A DNA stretch of 64,000 bases from Vibrio sp. ED004 (GCF_023206395.1 NZ_CP066150.1:1364001-1428000), one strand, 5' to 3'; counted from the first letter of the stretch, positions 53,580 through 63,516 are shown. Program-made: numbers and translations. The notes: a model not told the origin generated them from the letters alone.

Positions 53580-53807
53580 ATGGATACAACTACACTCATC
53601 TACGATACGTTGGAAGGCCTGTCGAGCGCAAAGCCACAGCAACACGCTCAAATCCGCCAAAATCTATATAACCAATTAGATTTATCATTTGAGAAGCAGT
53701 TGGCTTTGTATTCATCAGTTCTTGGCCCAGCAAGTGCTGGTAGATTGACCGATTTAGATAGTGCAGTAATGTCTGCACGCAAGATTGTTGGCCTAGAAAA
53801 CAGCTAA
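53580..53807 (+). CDS. Small hypothetical protein
   Basis: 75 residues, MDTTTLIYDTLEGLSSAKPQ, with AAGGA before the ATG. The gene has upstream in-frame codons to 53535 that lack such a site. It is helical and soluble with no cysteine or membrane segment. It ends before a terminator, so it is a monocistronic unit. Family unknown. Confidence 0.6.
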   Translation: MDTTTLIYDTLEGLSSAKPQQHAQIRQNLYNQLDLSFEKQLALYSSVLGPASAGRLTDLDSAVMSARKIVGLENS

Positions 53808-53832
53808 TCAATCTTCAACCTATCTCTACTTT

Positions 53833-53857
53833 AACGCTGCCATTGTGCAGCGTTTTT
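53833..53857 (+). terminator. Terminator of the small gene
   Basis: AACGCTGC / GCAGCGTT (53833-53840 and 53847-53854), then T run. Confidence 0.8.
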
Positions 53858-54091
53858 TGTTTTCCCACCGCAAGTACTTCCATACATAGACCTAACTCCC
53901 AGCTTCTAATTTCTACCTGCTAGCAGCCAAACCGTATTGATAACGGTTCTAGATAAGTCCAATTCGCTCTATTTTTCAAGTTACACGCATTCTCATTTAG
54001 TTAATCTTATGTTTCACTTTTAACAGGTGTGCAACCTCAACAATAGCGCTAATGTTAGTAGCACGTTAACCACACATTGGATGGAAGAATC

Positions 54092-54274
54092 ATGAGAGTA
54101 CTAATTGAATATACACAAACAGGCAAATATCGTGATCATGCGTGGGAAGCACTAACTATTCGTTCGAAAGGCGAAATTCAAGCTGTGACTCCCTCTTATG
54201 CGGCTCAACTTATCAAACAGAACCGCGCCAGCTTATCGACCACTGAAAATCAAGATATCGTCATCCAACCATAA
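54092..54274 (+). CDS. Small hypothetical protein
   Basis: 60 residues (MRVLIEYTQTGKYRDHAWEA). GGAAG is 6 bases before the ATG, preferred to a TTG five codons earlier. Beta/alpha composition, no signal or membrane segment. Not recognised; it precedes a convergent terminator. Confidence 0.6.
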   Translation: MRVLIEYTQTGKYRDHAWEALTIRSKGEIQAVTPSYAAQLIKQNRASLSTTENQDIVIQP

Positions 54275-54374
54275 TGAGTTTAGGAACTATCCCTCCCGGT
54301 TCTTAAGCTCTCTGTTTTACTTGCTTTAGTAATCAATACGATACTGAGTAAAAACAGAGTTTGATGACATAAAA

Positions 54375-54400
54375 AAAACGCTGCACGGATGCAGCGTTTT
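54375..54400. terminator. Bidirectional terminator
   Basis: AAAACGCTGC / GCAGCGTTTT (54375-54384 and 54391-54400). Nearly the same stem core as the terminator at 53833-53857, between convergent genes. Confidence 0.8.
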
Positions 54401-54425
54401 CTTGTTTCTAACGAGTAACAACCGT

Positions 54426-55718
54426 TTATTTTGGTAGGTTTTCTATTGCTTCAACCATCTTCATCAATTTATCGACAATTCTTTCGCCGTCTACTCGCAA
54501 ACCATTGTGTTCATATTCATTGGTAATCCACGCTTTCGAGTTTGGAATATTCGCCAGTGTTTCACGGCTGTAATTCAGCTCAACGTACATATCATCCGCG
54601 TATACTGCACACGCCATTGGCACTGTATTCTTACTCAGCTGCTCTGCGTTGTACAAAGTGCCCCAGTCCGATTTTTCTGCCAGCATGTTCGCTGCTTCAC
54701 GTAGTGGCTTCAGCGTTTCTAGTTGGTCGAACATCCACGGATAAACCATCTCTCCAGTAAACCAGAACTCACTGCCCGATTGGTAGTTGAAGTGCGGGTA
54801 CTGCTCACGTACTCGATGTGCAGACCAGCTAGACGCTGTGCCTTGGCAGTAAATCGATTCATGCAGAATCGCGTAGATAGGATTCGTTAGGTATCCCTGC
54901 TCTTGTTGCATTTGATTTAGGAAGCTGTAGCTCAACTGCTTGTTACCGTTTACTTCAACAAACGCACTCTCTAGTGTGAAGTACATAGGAAGGTTTGCTT
55001 CACCGCCACCAAGGTTAATACCAATCAACTGGAACTGTTCAACTGTAAATACTTGACCATTTGGCAGTCTCACATCGTTGTTAAGCAGGTAATCAGAGAT
55101 CTCACGACACATAGCTTGCGCTTGTGGGAACTGAGCAAAGAAGGCTCTGTTTTTGTCTTCTACACGCTTATAGGTTGCTCGATACACATCATCAGCTTCG
55201 CGTTCGATAGAAGGTATACCGCCTGTTACATAGCAGCGCTGTAGGCTTTGTGGGAACAGCGACAAGTAGCTCAAGGTGCAAAAGCCACCAAAGCTCTGGC
55301 CAATCGTCGACCATTGCTTAACACCGAACTGCTCACGAATCGCTTCCGCGTCACGAACGATGTTATCAGCTCTGAAATGCGTTAGGTATTCAGCTTGTTG
55401 TTCAGGAGATAAATGAGCCAAAGTTTCGTGGCTGATCACCGTGCTGTTGCCGGTACCACGTTGATCAAGAAGCAGAACACGGTAGTTTTGCAATGCACGC
55501 TTTAGCCACCCGGATTGACCGCTGACACGTGGAGAAGGAAAACCTGGGCCACCTTGAAAGTAGATCAACCACGGCAGCTCTTGCGCATCTTTAGCGAGAT
55601 CAACCAGCTCACGTGCGAAGACTTGGATCTGTTGTCCATCTTTTGCTTGGTAATCCAGTGGCAACTCAAAAGAGTGCTGACGATATAGGGTGGTTCCATC
55701 AATAAAGTTAGCTTGCAC
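54426..55718 (-). CDS. Proline iminopeptidase-like alpha/beta hydrolase
   Basis: 430 residues, cytoplasmic. Family S33 signs: FQGGPGFPSPR (oxyanion loop), LLLDQRGTGNSTV and the nucleophile in GQSFGGFCTLSY. The last His is in EYEHNGLRVDGE. Length and order fit the larger proline iminopeptidases that remove N-terminal proline. It stands alone on the minus strand. Confidence 0.9.
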   Translation of the reverse strand: MQANFIDGTTLYRQHSFELPLDYQAKDGQQIQVFARELVDLAKDAQELPWLIYFQGGPGFPSPRVSGQSGWLKRALQNYRVLLLDQRGTGNSTVISHETLAHLSPEQQAEYLTHFRADNIVRDAEAIREQFGVKQWSTIGQSFGGFCTLSYLSLFPQSLQRCYVTGGIPSIEREADDVYRATYKRVEDKNRAFFAQFPQAQAMCREISDYLLNNDVRLPNGQVFTVEQFQLIGINLGGGEANLPMYFTLESAFVEVNGNKQLSYSFLNQMQQEQGYLTNPIYAILHESIYCQGTASSWSAHRVREQYPHFNYQSGSEFWFTGEMVYPWMFDQLETLKPLREAANMLAEKSDWGTLYNAEQLSKNTVPMACAVYADDMYVELNYSRETLANIPNSKAWITNEYEHNGLRVDGERIVDKLMKMVEAIENLPK

Positions 55719-56047
55719 GCTTCATTCCTTTTTTATCTGATTCTAATGTCATCGGTACGAATAAAAATGGCGCCCGTTGACACCTTAGTTAGCAAGATAC
55801 GCATAGTGGCTTGTAAAAGAAACCGTTTGTTTAACATGATAGTGAAGGTGCTTCATCTAATTGCTTAATTTACCTTCAACGCGTAACAACTTGTGTCAAA
55901 ACAGAGAGTTTAAGGTGTGACCTATAGAGGGGAAAAATATAAATGGGACACAAATAATAAGAGCTTAACGAGGTGAGGATACGTTAAGCTCTTTGGTTTT
56001 ATCTGTTATAGAGAGTGCTATCGATGGACTAAGCAATAAGTACTAAG
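55719..56047. other. Intergenic region with a hairpin
   Basis: 329 bp. Contains the promoter of the hydrolase and, at 55959-55993, a 12-bp perfect stem AAGAGCTTAACG / CGTTAAGCTCTT, probably ending the minus-strand catabolic operon. Confidence 0.55.
55952..55993 (-). terminator. Probable terminator of the DUF3726 operon
   Basis: AAGAGCTTAACG (55959-55970) pairs with CGTTAAGCTCTT (55982-55993). The minus-strand tail is TTATTATTTG, a weak T run. Confidence 0.6.
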
Positions 56048-56785
56048 CTAAGAAGTCGTTAGCTCACCAGCACCTTGAATCGAACGTTGGCTGCTTTCGA
56101 CAAGAATGGCCGTCGCGGTTTCTTTCAATGCGCCCCACTCTGCTTCATCAACTTCAATGCCCTCGTTCCACGCCTTCTCTTGAGTTTTAAAAAGCGCTTC
56201 CGATTCAATGTGTGTTTGGTAGCCATCTGACAAACGTTCGATATCGAAATCCTGGACGGAAAGCTCGAGGGTCATATTGTGGATATGATCGTCCGATGCC
56301 AGAGGCAAATCTGATAAAAAGAGTTCTGGTGCAACGCAACCGCGGTTAAGCACATACAGGGTGCTCTTAGGGTTGGAGCCGTTGTCCCAACGTGCAGTAC
56401 ACGCGATGCCCTTCGCCGCAAGTTTCACAAGCTCGCTGTACGCTAGCCAGCGGTTATGACAGTTGGTGAGCTCAATTTTCAGTGTCTTCTTGCCAACCAT
56501 TTTTTCAATCGCGTAATCCATCACCACTGGAAGGTGGCACGCCAAACTTGCCTTATGCAGGTCAACTTCAACCGTGTTATCACTAAGCACTTTAATATCG
56601 ACTGGGCAATCGTCTTCTAGCCCAATGAAGTTGCTTGCATTGTTAAAATGACGAACACCATCCAAACCCACCATTTGCAAATCTGCCACCATGTTCGCTA
56701 TCACATCGGCTTCACCACATGTGCGACGCATACCCAGAAAGGCTTTATTGACGGCCGCTACCAGTTCATTGTGAGAAACGATCAT
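56048..56785 (-). CDS. DUF3726 protein
   Basis: 245 residues, cytoplasmic. Starts MIVSHNELVAAVNKAFLGMRR, an annotated-family-like N-terminus. No catalytic motif is visible. Its ATG overlaps the stop of the preceding 579-residue gene (ATGA), and GGAGG lies 8 bases before, so both are one translational unit. It likely forms a complex with the upstream product. Confidence 0.75.
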   Translation of the reverse strand: MIVSHNELVAAVNKAFLGMRRTCGEADVIANMVADLQMVGLDGVRHFNNASNFIGLEDDCPVDIKVLSDNTVEVDLHKASLACHLPVVMDYAIEKMVGKKTLKIELTNCHNRWLAYSELVKLAAKGIACTARWDNGSNPKSTLYVLNRGCVAPELFLSDLPLASDDHIHNMTLELSVQDFDIERLSDGYQTHIESEALFKTQEKAWNEGIEVDEAEWGALKETATAILVESSQRSIQGAGELTTS

Positions 56786-58521
56786 AACGATTTACCTCCA
56801 TGTTGAGCGTTGATATGTGTAGTAGCTTTTTGTGAGTCAGCGATCTCCGCTTCACTTGGTAAGACTGGGAACACCCATTCGTCCTGATGAATTTCATCAA
56901 GCAGCGGCGCACCTTGGAAAAACGTCACTCGTACCCAACGGTCTGAGCGAGGATCAAACTTAGTCGCACCAAACATCGCAAGCTTACAGCGCAGTAAATG
57001 CATTGGTGGTGAGTCTTGGTGCAGCACATTCATTTGAATATCGCCCATCGCTTTGTTGCCTAGCGTCCATACACGACGAGCTATCGCACGGTATTGAGGT
57101 TGTTTAACAAGGAACTCAGCCAATGAAAGCTCTGGCGCAAACTGCAGTAAAGCATGGTACAAACGGTAAGCTTGACGGCCTATATCCAACGGCAGTTCAC
57201 GTTCTTCACCTAGCTCCTCGCCTCGCACTCCAAGCCTTGGCTCTTCTTTGTCTTGAGAGCGATACCAGAACCAGTAGTTGTTCTCTGCTTTGGTAAAGTC
57301 GGTCGTGATCGCCCAACGGTACTTTTCTTCTAATACAACAAGAAGGTCTTGAATCTTTTTACCACTAGGAAGCGACAGTGTTTCGCTGCAATTCATTTGC
57401 TCTTGATGGACGTCCACTAATTCTGGGTACAATTCCATCAAGCATGAAATAAGGATTTCTTGGGCTTCCATACTCATGTGCTTAGATTGTTCAACTAACT
57501 GCGCCCACGTATCACATTGGCTGACAGACTCTTCTAACGATTGCTCTGCGTGTTTCAACTCATCCACAGCGGCTTTATTCAGCTCTTGCTGGTTTTCATT
57601 GATGGTAACGACTTGTTCTAAATGACAAATCGCTTTTTTAACTAATGTACGTAATGGTTCAATCAATGCGGTATCCGTGTGATTAGCTAATACGTCACCT
57701 AGTGCATGTTCACGGGTTGTCATCCATTGATCGACAATACTTGGGTGGTTAATCAGATATGGTGCCATACCTAAACCAGTAGCATTACCCACACCTAGGT
57801 AGCGTTGTAAGCCTCTGTGTAAGGTAATCGCTTGTTCACCGCCTTGTTGCTCCGCTAGATAGTGAACCCAATCTAGGCTGAACTCACGCAGCATATACAC
57901 GGCACACATTTGAGCACTGAACGACTGATTAAAATCTGGGTTCTTTTCCAAGATTTTGAAATCAGCAATACCAAACTTACCATTACCATAAACCGCTGTG
58001 GTTCGTAGGATGTAGCCAACTTCCGCTAGCTCTTTTGGCGTTGGTTGAACACCTTTAGCCAAGTGACTAACAATATGTTCAAACACACGTACACTTTTGT
58101 TGGCACGTGCTAAAACAAGCACATTGTTAGGGTTACGGCCTGCTTCTTGTAGCGGTACATTCGCACGAAGTCTCTCAAGTAGGGTGACATCAACATCACC
58201 AAGAACAAGAGCAAACGTTACGTCCCACTTTTCAGCAATTACACGGTCATTTCGTTCATCGTCTGCAATTTCATCGCAGAAAACAACCAAATGATAAACA
58301 TGATTTGGCGTCTCTAGCTTATAGATAACATGACCAAAACCTTGAGCGTCTAGTTGCCACTCATGCTTAGTCACTTTCCATTGCTGTTGCGCCATTTTAC
58401 GAATCAGAGTTCTTACGAAGCTGATGCGTGTTTGGTGCATAGCGCCCAGTCTTTCCGGTGCCATGACGACCGTTGCGTCACGTAGTGCTGATTCAGTGTA
58501 GGTAGAACGATGTGCATCCAT
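56782..58521 (-). CDS. Conserved protein of unknown function in a catabolic cluster
   Basis: 579 residues from MDAHRSTYTESALRDATVVM; AAGGTGG lies upstream. An ATG 14 codons earlier has no such site. It is largely helical and cytoplasmic. Motifs of note: ILRTTAVYGNGKFGIADF, YLGVGNATGLGMAPYLINHP and LEEKYRWAITTDFTKAENN. Glu/Gln-rich helices in the middle (about 305-375) may be a coiled coil. I do not recognise an enzyme family. ATGA-coupled to DUF3726 downstream and 250 bp after the transporter gene. Context suggests a role in metabolising the imported compound. Confidence 0.65.
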   Translation of the reverse strand: MDAHRSTYTESALRDATVVMAPERLGAMHQTRISFVRTLIRKMAQQQWKVTKHEWQLDAQGFGHVIYKLETPNHVYHLVVFCDEIADDERNDRVIAEKWDVTFALVLGDVDVTLLERLRANVPLQEAGRNPNNVLVLARANKSVRVFEHIVSHLAKGVQPTPKELAEVGYILRTTAVYGNGKFGIADFKILEKNPDFNQSFSAQMCAVYMLREFSLDWVHYLAEQQGGEQAITLHRGLQRYLGVGNATGLGMAPYLINHPSIVDQWMTTREHALGDVLANHTDTALIEPLRTLVKKAICHLEQVVTINENQQELNKAAVDELKHAEQSLEESVSQCDTWAQLVEQSKHMSMEAQEILISCLMELYPELVDVHQEQMNCSETLSLPSGKKIQDLLVVLEEKYRWAITTDFTKAENNYWFWYRSQDKEEPRLGVRGEELGEERELPLDIGRQAYRLYHALLQFAPELSLAEFLVKQPQYRAIARRVWTLGNKAMGDIQMNVLHQDSPPMHLLRCKLAMFGATKFDPRSDRWVRVTFFQGAPLLDEIHQDEWVFPVLPSEAEIADSQKATTHINAQHGGKSL

Positions 58522-58813
58522 TTTGCTCACCACCTTTGTAGTTATAAGGGTTTTGCTAGCCATTCAGAACCGATCGTTGCCGTCATTTGAAGCATGTATT
58601 GCGACAGTAAGTTGGTTAGCTTTCACGTTATTTGGAGTAAGCGAACTCACCCATTATTGTTTGTCCTGACTAGATCGATTGACCTAAATAGTTGCCGTCC
58701 GATGTATCTTCATCAGTACGATTTTTGCTCTTCCTTTCGGAGTTTTTGCTTCAGCCTTCTTCCGAAGGCTGGTTTGTTGCTGTTTAAATCAATATCTTTA
58801 TGGTGCTTTCTCT

Positions 58814-60421
58814 TTATAAACCTTGCTCTTTCGCCATCTTGATTGCGATTTGAGGCGCATTCCAGAGCGATGGCAGCAAGATTAAGGACACCGGTACCGC
58901 CGTGATAACAATGAAGGATTGCAGCGCAGAAATACCGCCAGAACCCAGGGAAATCAGAATTAACGCTGTTACCCCCATCATCACACCCCAGAAGGTACGA
59001 ATAATTGCATTTGGTTCTGTCTCACCACTGATCACCACACTGATGGTGTAAGTCATTGAGTCACCGGTCGTTACGATGAAGATCGTGGTTAAGATCAAGA
59101 ACAAAATAGAGATAAGCATCGGCAACGGTAGCTGCTGCGTTACCGCCAGTAGCGCGCCTGGTAAGTTAAAGCCTTCAAACGCTTTACTCACACTGCCTGG
59201 ATCAGCGATTTCGAACGCAAGGCCAGAGCCACCAACAATCGTAAACCAGAAGCAAGTAACAAACGGTGCAATCAGGCTAATGGTTGATACCAATTGGCGA
59301 ATACTACGGCCACGTGAGATACGAGCGATGAAGATTGCCATCATAGGGCCGTAACCTAGGAACCAACCCCAGAAGAATACGGTCCACCAGCTCAACCAAC
59401 CTTCGTCACCACGATAAGTCGCCATTGGGATGAAGTTATCAATCATGCTACCTACACCTTGAATGTAGCCATTGAAGATAAAGTTTGTTGGGCCGAAGAT
59501 AAGGATGTAGACCATCAATGCCATCGCCAAAATTACGTTGTAACGGCTCAGCATCTGCATTCCGCGGTTAAGACCACTTAATGCCGATAATGTGTATAGA
59601 ACGATAGCGAACAGGATGATGATCAGCTGCGTCGTGAACCCATCTGGAATATCAAACAGTGCGTTCAGTGCGTAGCTCACTTGCAAGCCTAAAAACCCGA
59701 TAGGACCAATGGTGCCCGCCGCTACTGCGACAATACAACATGCATCAATCAGTGCGCCTGTGTGACCTTTCAGTGCACGCTCGCCTAACACTGGATAAAG
59801 CAGAATACGAGGTTTAAGCGGTAAGCCTTTGTCGTAGTGAAGGTGCATAACCACGATAGACGTTAAGCTACCTACAATGGCCCATGCTAAGAAACCCCAG
59901 TGCATGAAGGATTGCGATAACGCATTCACCGCGCCTTGCTGTGCGTTTTCTTGTGCGCCGTACAATGGTGGTGGGCTAACGTAGTGAGCGATAGGCTCTG
60001 CTGCTGCCCAAAATACACCGCCACCCGCCAGTAGCGTACAGAAGATGATCGCCATCCAACGGAAGCCGTCCATTTCAGGTTTAGCGATGCCGCCCAGAAT
60101 AACCTTGCCTGTTCGCCCTGCCGCCAAGCCAAGACCAATAAGAAAAGTCAGAAGAAGAAGCATTTGCCAGTAAGGACCGAATACTTTTACAGACCATGCA
60201 AAGCCCGAATTTACTAGGCTTGATAACAGCTCGCCATCAAATAGAGCAAGTGCCACGAACAGAGCGATAAAACCGCCGCTGTACCAAAGTGCTGGGTTGG
60301 ATAGTCCTAATTTGTCTGACGTAGACTCAGACTCGTTTGTGTTGCTTTTTGCATTAATTGTTGTGTGTGCTTGACCCGCATTTAAGCTAGAAGATTTCAC
60401 GCTATTGGTTAAATCAGACAT
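58814..60421 (-). CDS. BCCT-family betaine/choline/carnitine transporter
   Basis: 535 residues with 12 membrane helices after a hydrophilic N-terminal 50 residues. The BCCT signature is WWTVFFWGWFLGYGPMMAIFIARISRGRSI. Helix 4 region reads GGGVFWAAAEPIAHY; the usual tryptophan box is partly altered. Substrates of the family are trimethylammonium compounds or other quaternary amines. It lacks the long C-terminal osmosensor tail (ends AIKMAKEQGL), so it is a nutrient importer instead of an osmoregulator. GGAG lies 8 bases before the ATG. Confidence 0.9.
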   Translation of the reverse strand: MSDLTNSVKSSSLNAGQAHTTINAKSNTNESESTSDKLGLSNPALWYSGGFIALFVALALFDGELLSSLVNSGFAWSVKVFGPYWQMLLLLTFLIGLGLAAGRTGKVILGGIAKPEMDGFRWMAIIFCTLLAGGGVFWAAAEPIAHYVSPPPLYGAQENAQQGAVNALSQSFMHWGFLAWAIVGSLTSIVVMHLHYDKGLPLKPRILLYPVLGERALKGHTGALIDACCIVAVAAGTIGPIGFLGLQVSYALNALFDIPDGFTTQLIIILFAIVLYTLSALSGLNRGMQMLSRYNVILAMALMVYILIFGPTNFIFNGYIQGVGSMIDNFIPMATYRGDEGWLSWWTVFFWGWFLGYGPMMAIFIARISRGRSIRQLVSTISLIAPFVTCFWFTIVGGSGLAFEIADPGSVSKAFEGFNLPGALLAVTQQLPLPMLISILFLILTTIFIVTTGDSMTYTISVVISGETEPNAIIRTFWGVMMGVTALILISLGSGGISALQSFIVITAVPVSLILLPSLWNAPQIAIKMAKEQGL

Positions 60422-60651
60422 ACTCTGACTCCAGAGGTTTCTTTGCAGCTGTCATTTGAATGATGACTACAAGGGTGTATTTAACACCTGCCCTATTGTT
60501 TTTTGTGTTGGGCAGGCTAATCCATGTTTGGGTTACCGCGTTGCGAAATAGACCGTTGTTCCTTTTGAATAGTGAAATTGGTTTAAGCAGCACTTGCTCA
60601 TTGAACGTTTGTTACAAGGCTGCTAATTCGATGATGGCTCGCGAGAAACCG

Positions 60652-61647
60652 TTAACCCTTGCCTTGAGGCTCTAGGCCATCTTTCAAGAAGTTAAACCAG
60701 TTTTCTCCCAAGACTTGCCCGGCTTCAGACTCGCTGAAACCATGACGCATCAATCCGTTATATATGTTTTCCATACCCGCACTACCGCAGAACCAAGGCA
60801 ACGCATCTGGCCAACCTGAGTTGTTCGCAGAGCCTTCGCCGTAGTCCATTGCTTTAGACCAACGACCATTTCTCATCCATTCAAGAACGGCTTGAGGTTG
60901 GTTTAAGCATAGGTCACTACCAATACCGAGGTGCTCTACGCCGACCATGTCAGCAGTAGTCGCAACCATCTGGCAGAAGTCTTCCAACGTACATTGGCTG
61001 CCGTTTGGTAGGTGGAATGGGTATAAGCTGAATCCGATTAAGCCACCGCGTGCGGTTAGGGCTTTAATGACATCGTTTGATTTATTTCGTAGTGCATCAT
61101 GAGCAAACGTTGGGTTCGCATGGCTGATACAAATAGGACGAGAAGACAAGTCAATTGCTTCAAGTGTTGAGCGCTCGGCACTGTGAGACATATCGATGAT
61201 CATACCCACTCGGTTCATCTCTTCGATGGCTTGTTTACCAAAGCGAGTAATACCGGTGTCGTTCTTCTCGTAGCAACCTGTCGCCAATAAGCTCTGGTTG
61301 TTGTACGTCAGTTGCATGATCAAAAGACCTTGCTTACGCATCACTTCGATAAGACCAATCTCATCGTCGATTGGAGAACAGTTTTGAGCACCAAGGAAAA
61401 TACCGACTTTACCGGTCGCTTTTGCAGTCTCAACATCAGCCATTGAGTGAATCGGCATGATAAGGTCTGCGTTCTGCTCGAATCTTAAGTTCCACTCTGC
61501 AAAGCGAGATAAGGTTTCACGAGCTGTCTCGTGGTAAACCGCGGTAGCGTGAACTGCTGTAATGCCGCTCGCCTTTAGTGTTTGGAAATATTCTCTGTTC
61601 CAATTGCAGTATTGCAATCCATCTATAACAATCCGTTGCTGGTACAT
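60652..61647 (-). CDS. M19 (membrane/renal) dipeptidase-family protein, metal ligands altered
   Basis: 331 residues from MYQQRIVIDGLQYCNWNRE; GGAG is 5 bases upstream. The fold is M19, with MIIDMSHSAE, ICISHANPTF and LGIGSDLCLN supplying His, His and Asp ligands. The N-terminal DGHxD zinc ligands read DGLQY and the bridging Glu region reads FLGAQNCSP, so the binuclear zinc site is incomplete. The same IVIDGL..WNRE start is shared with dipeptidase-like proteins in the dimethylglycine/betaine clusters of pseudomonads. It is probably not a dipeptidase. It follows the aldehyde dehydrogenase by about 200 bp. Confidence 0.82.
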   Translation of the reverse strand: MYQQRIVIDGLQYCNWNREYFQTLKASGITAVHATAVYHETARETLSRFAEWNLRFEQNADLIMPIHSMADVETAKATGKVGIFLGAQNCSPIDDEIGLIEVMRKQGLLIMQLTYNNQSLLATGCYEKNDTGITRFGKQAIEEMNRVGMIIDMSHSAERSTLEAIDLSSRPICISHANPTFAHDALRNKSNDVIKALTARGGLIGFSLYPFHLPNGSQCTLEDFCQMVATTADMVGVEHLGIGSDLCLNQPQAVLEWMRNGRWSKAMDYGEGSANNSGWPDALPWFCGSAGMENIYNGLMRHGFSESEAGQVLGENWFNFLKDGLEPQGKG

Positions 61648-61766
61648 AACCACTCCTATTGAAAGCTCAGTGTTCTAGCTCGGTTTTGAAAACACGCTCA
61701 AATAACATGTTTTCAAAAATGGGTTAAATCACTTATCTAAGTTCATTTACTGCTTTGGTTTGAATG

Positions 61767-61793
61767 TTGGCCTGACTCTGTGAATCAGGCCAA
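61767..61793. repeat. Hairpin between the aldehyde dehydrogenase and the M19 gene
   Basis: A 9-bp perfect stem TTGGCCTGA / TCAGGCCAA (61767-61775 and 61785-61793). No T run follows on either strand, so it is more likely an RNA processing or stability element, or an attenuator, than a terminator. Confidence 0.5.
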
Positions 61794-61856
61794 TTCGATA
61801 GCTGGATAGCTAGGGATTAAATTCTCCAACTATCCAATTCTTATACAGAAAGTGGA

Positions 61857-63317
61857 TTAGTAAGGACGCTGGTAAGCCGTCTTAACCACTGTGTAGAACT
61901 CTTTCGCGTATTGACCTTGCTCACGAGGACCGAAGCTAGACTCTTTACGACCACCAAACGGTACGTGGTAATCCGTGCCTGCTGTTGGTAGGTTCACCAT
62001 CACACAACCTGTTTGCGCTTGTTGCTTGAACATCACGCTAGTACGCAGGCTCTGAGTAATGATGCCGCCCGTTAGACCGAAGCGAGTATCGTTAGTTGTC
62101 GCAATTGCTTCTTCTAGGTCAGCGACACGAATCACGCTTGCCATTGGTGCAAACACTTCTTCTTGGTTCACTTCCCAATCGTTCTTAGTGTTCAAGAACA
62201 ATGTTGGAGACATGTAGAAACCTTCGTGCTTCATGCTCAAGCGTTCGCCACCAAATGCCAGCTCACCGCCGCTTTGACGTGCTTTCTCAACCCAACCTAG
62301 GTTTGCTTCAAGTTGGTTGCCATCCACAACAGGGCCCATGAACACGCCTTCTTCTAGTGCGTGTCCCACTTTCAGCTCACTCATACGTTTGATTAGTGCT
62401 TCAACGTATTGGTCGTGAATGCTATCCATAACCACAAGGCGAGAAGACGCTGTACATTTTTGACCAGCACCCGAGAACGAACCTGCAATCGTTGCGTCAA
62501 CCGCAGTTTGGATGTCTGCATCGTCAGCAATAACAAGCGCGTTCTTACTGCCCATTTCCAGTTGGCAACGAACGAAGTTTGGCGCTGTAGCAGCCGCAAC
62601 CTTACGACCCGTATCAACAGAACCGGTAAAGCTCACACCGTTCACTTCTTTAGAGTTGATCAGTGCATCACCTACCGTTGAACCGCTACCTAGTACAAGG
62701 TTAAACGTACCTGCAGGGATACCTTGACGGTGGATGATCTCTGTAAGCGCAACCGCACTTGCTGGTGTTAGGTTTGCAGGTTTCCAGATAACGCTGTTAC
62801 CGAAAGCCAGTGCTGGAGCAATTTTCCAAGCAGCCGTTGCTGTCGGGAAGTTCCAAGGAGAGATGATGCCGATAACGCCTACCGCTTCACGAGTCACTTC
62901 AACAGAAACGCCTGGGCGTACTGAATCAGCGTTGTCGCCAATCTGACGAAGCACTTCAGCCGCAAAGTATTGGAAGAACTGACCTGCACGGTAAATCTCA
63001 CCACGACCTTCAGCAAAAGGCTTACCTTCTTCACGAGAAAGAAGCGTGCCTAGCTCATCGCAACGTGCAATCAGCTCATCACCAATCGCTTGAAGAACCG
63101 CTTGCTTGCGTTCAATCGGCGTTTTTTCCCACTCTGGTTGAGCGTGCTTCGCCGCTGAAATCGCTTGTTGAACTTGTTCAGCACTTGCTTGTGCAAAGTT
63201 ACCGATGTTTTCAGAAATATCTGATGGGTTAATGTTCGCAACGGTGCTTACACCCGCTTGCCATTCGCCGCCAATGTAAAGTGCGTTTTCTGCTTGAACA
63301 TTCTGTAATTGAGTCAT
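61857..63317 (-). CDS. NAD(P)-dependent aldehyde dehydrogenase
   Basis: 486 residues. Cofactor and active site: SPWNFPTATAAWKIAPALAFGN, the Glu in LEMGSKNALVI, and the catalytic Cys in GAGQKCTASSRLVV. The pattern GQKCTASSR resembles alpha-ketoglutaric semialdehyde dehydrogenases; the Gly-Gly of LEMGGK is Gly-Ser here. The second ATG (MTQL) is 7 bases from AAGGA and is used. It should oxidise an aldehyde made from the imported compound. Its operon neighbours are RidA upstream and the M19 gene downstream. Confidence 0.9.
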   Translation of the reverse strand: MTQLQNVQAENALYIGGEWQAGVSTVANINPSDISENIGNFAQASAEQVQQAISAAKHAQPEWEKTPIERKQAVLQAIGDELIARCDELGTLLSREEGKPFAEGRGEIYRAGQFFQYFAAEVLRQIGDNADSVRPGVSVEVTREAVGVIGIISPWNFPTATAAWKIAPALAFGNSVIWKPANLTPASAVALTEIIHRQGIPAGTFNLVLGSGSTVGDALINSKEVNGVSFTGSVDTGRKVAAATAPNFVRCQLEMGSKNALVIADDADIQTAVDATIAGSFSGAGQKCTASSRLVVMDSIHDQYVEALIKRMSELKVGHALEEGVFMGPVVDGNQLEANLGWVEKARQSGGELAFGGERLSMKHEGFYMSPTLFLNTKNDWEVNQEEVFAPMASVIRVADLEEAIATTNDTRFGLTGGIITQSLRTSVMFKQQAQTGCVMVNLPTAGTDYHVPFGGRKESSFGPREQGQYAKEFYTVVKTAYQRPY

Positions 63318-63516
63318 CATTCTGTCCTTGTAACGGTTAGGTTGCGGTTGAGTCTGGCAACCATCTGGTTAATTAATAAACTGTTAATATTCAGGTAATT
63401 AATTGCTAAAATAAGTCGTACTTTTTGTATCTAAAGTGAACCCGATCGCTTGTATCAATAAACCGCTTTAATTCAAAAGAGTTTTGATCCGCAAATAGCC
63501 TTAGTTCACAGTCGAA

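Noticed and set aside
60652..61647. Classical membrane dipeptidase
   Set aside because: DGHxD and bridging Glu are replaced, so the known binuclear zinc reaction is unlikely.
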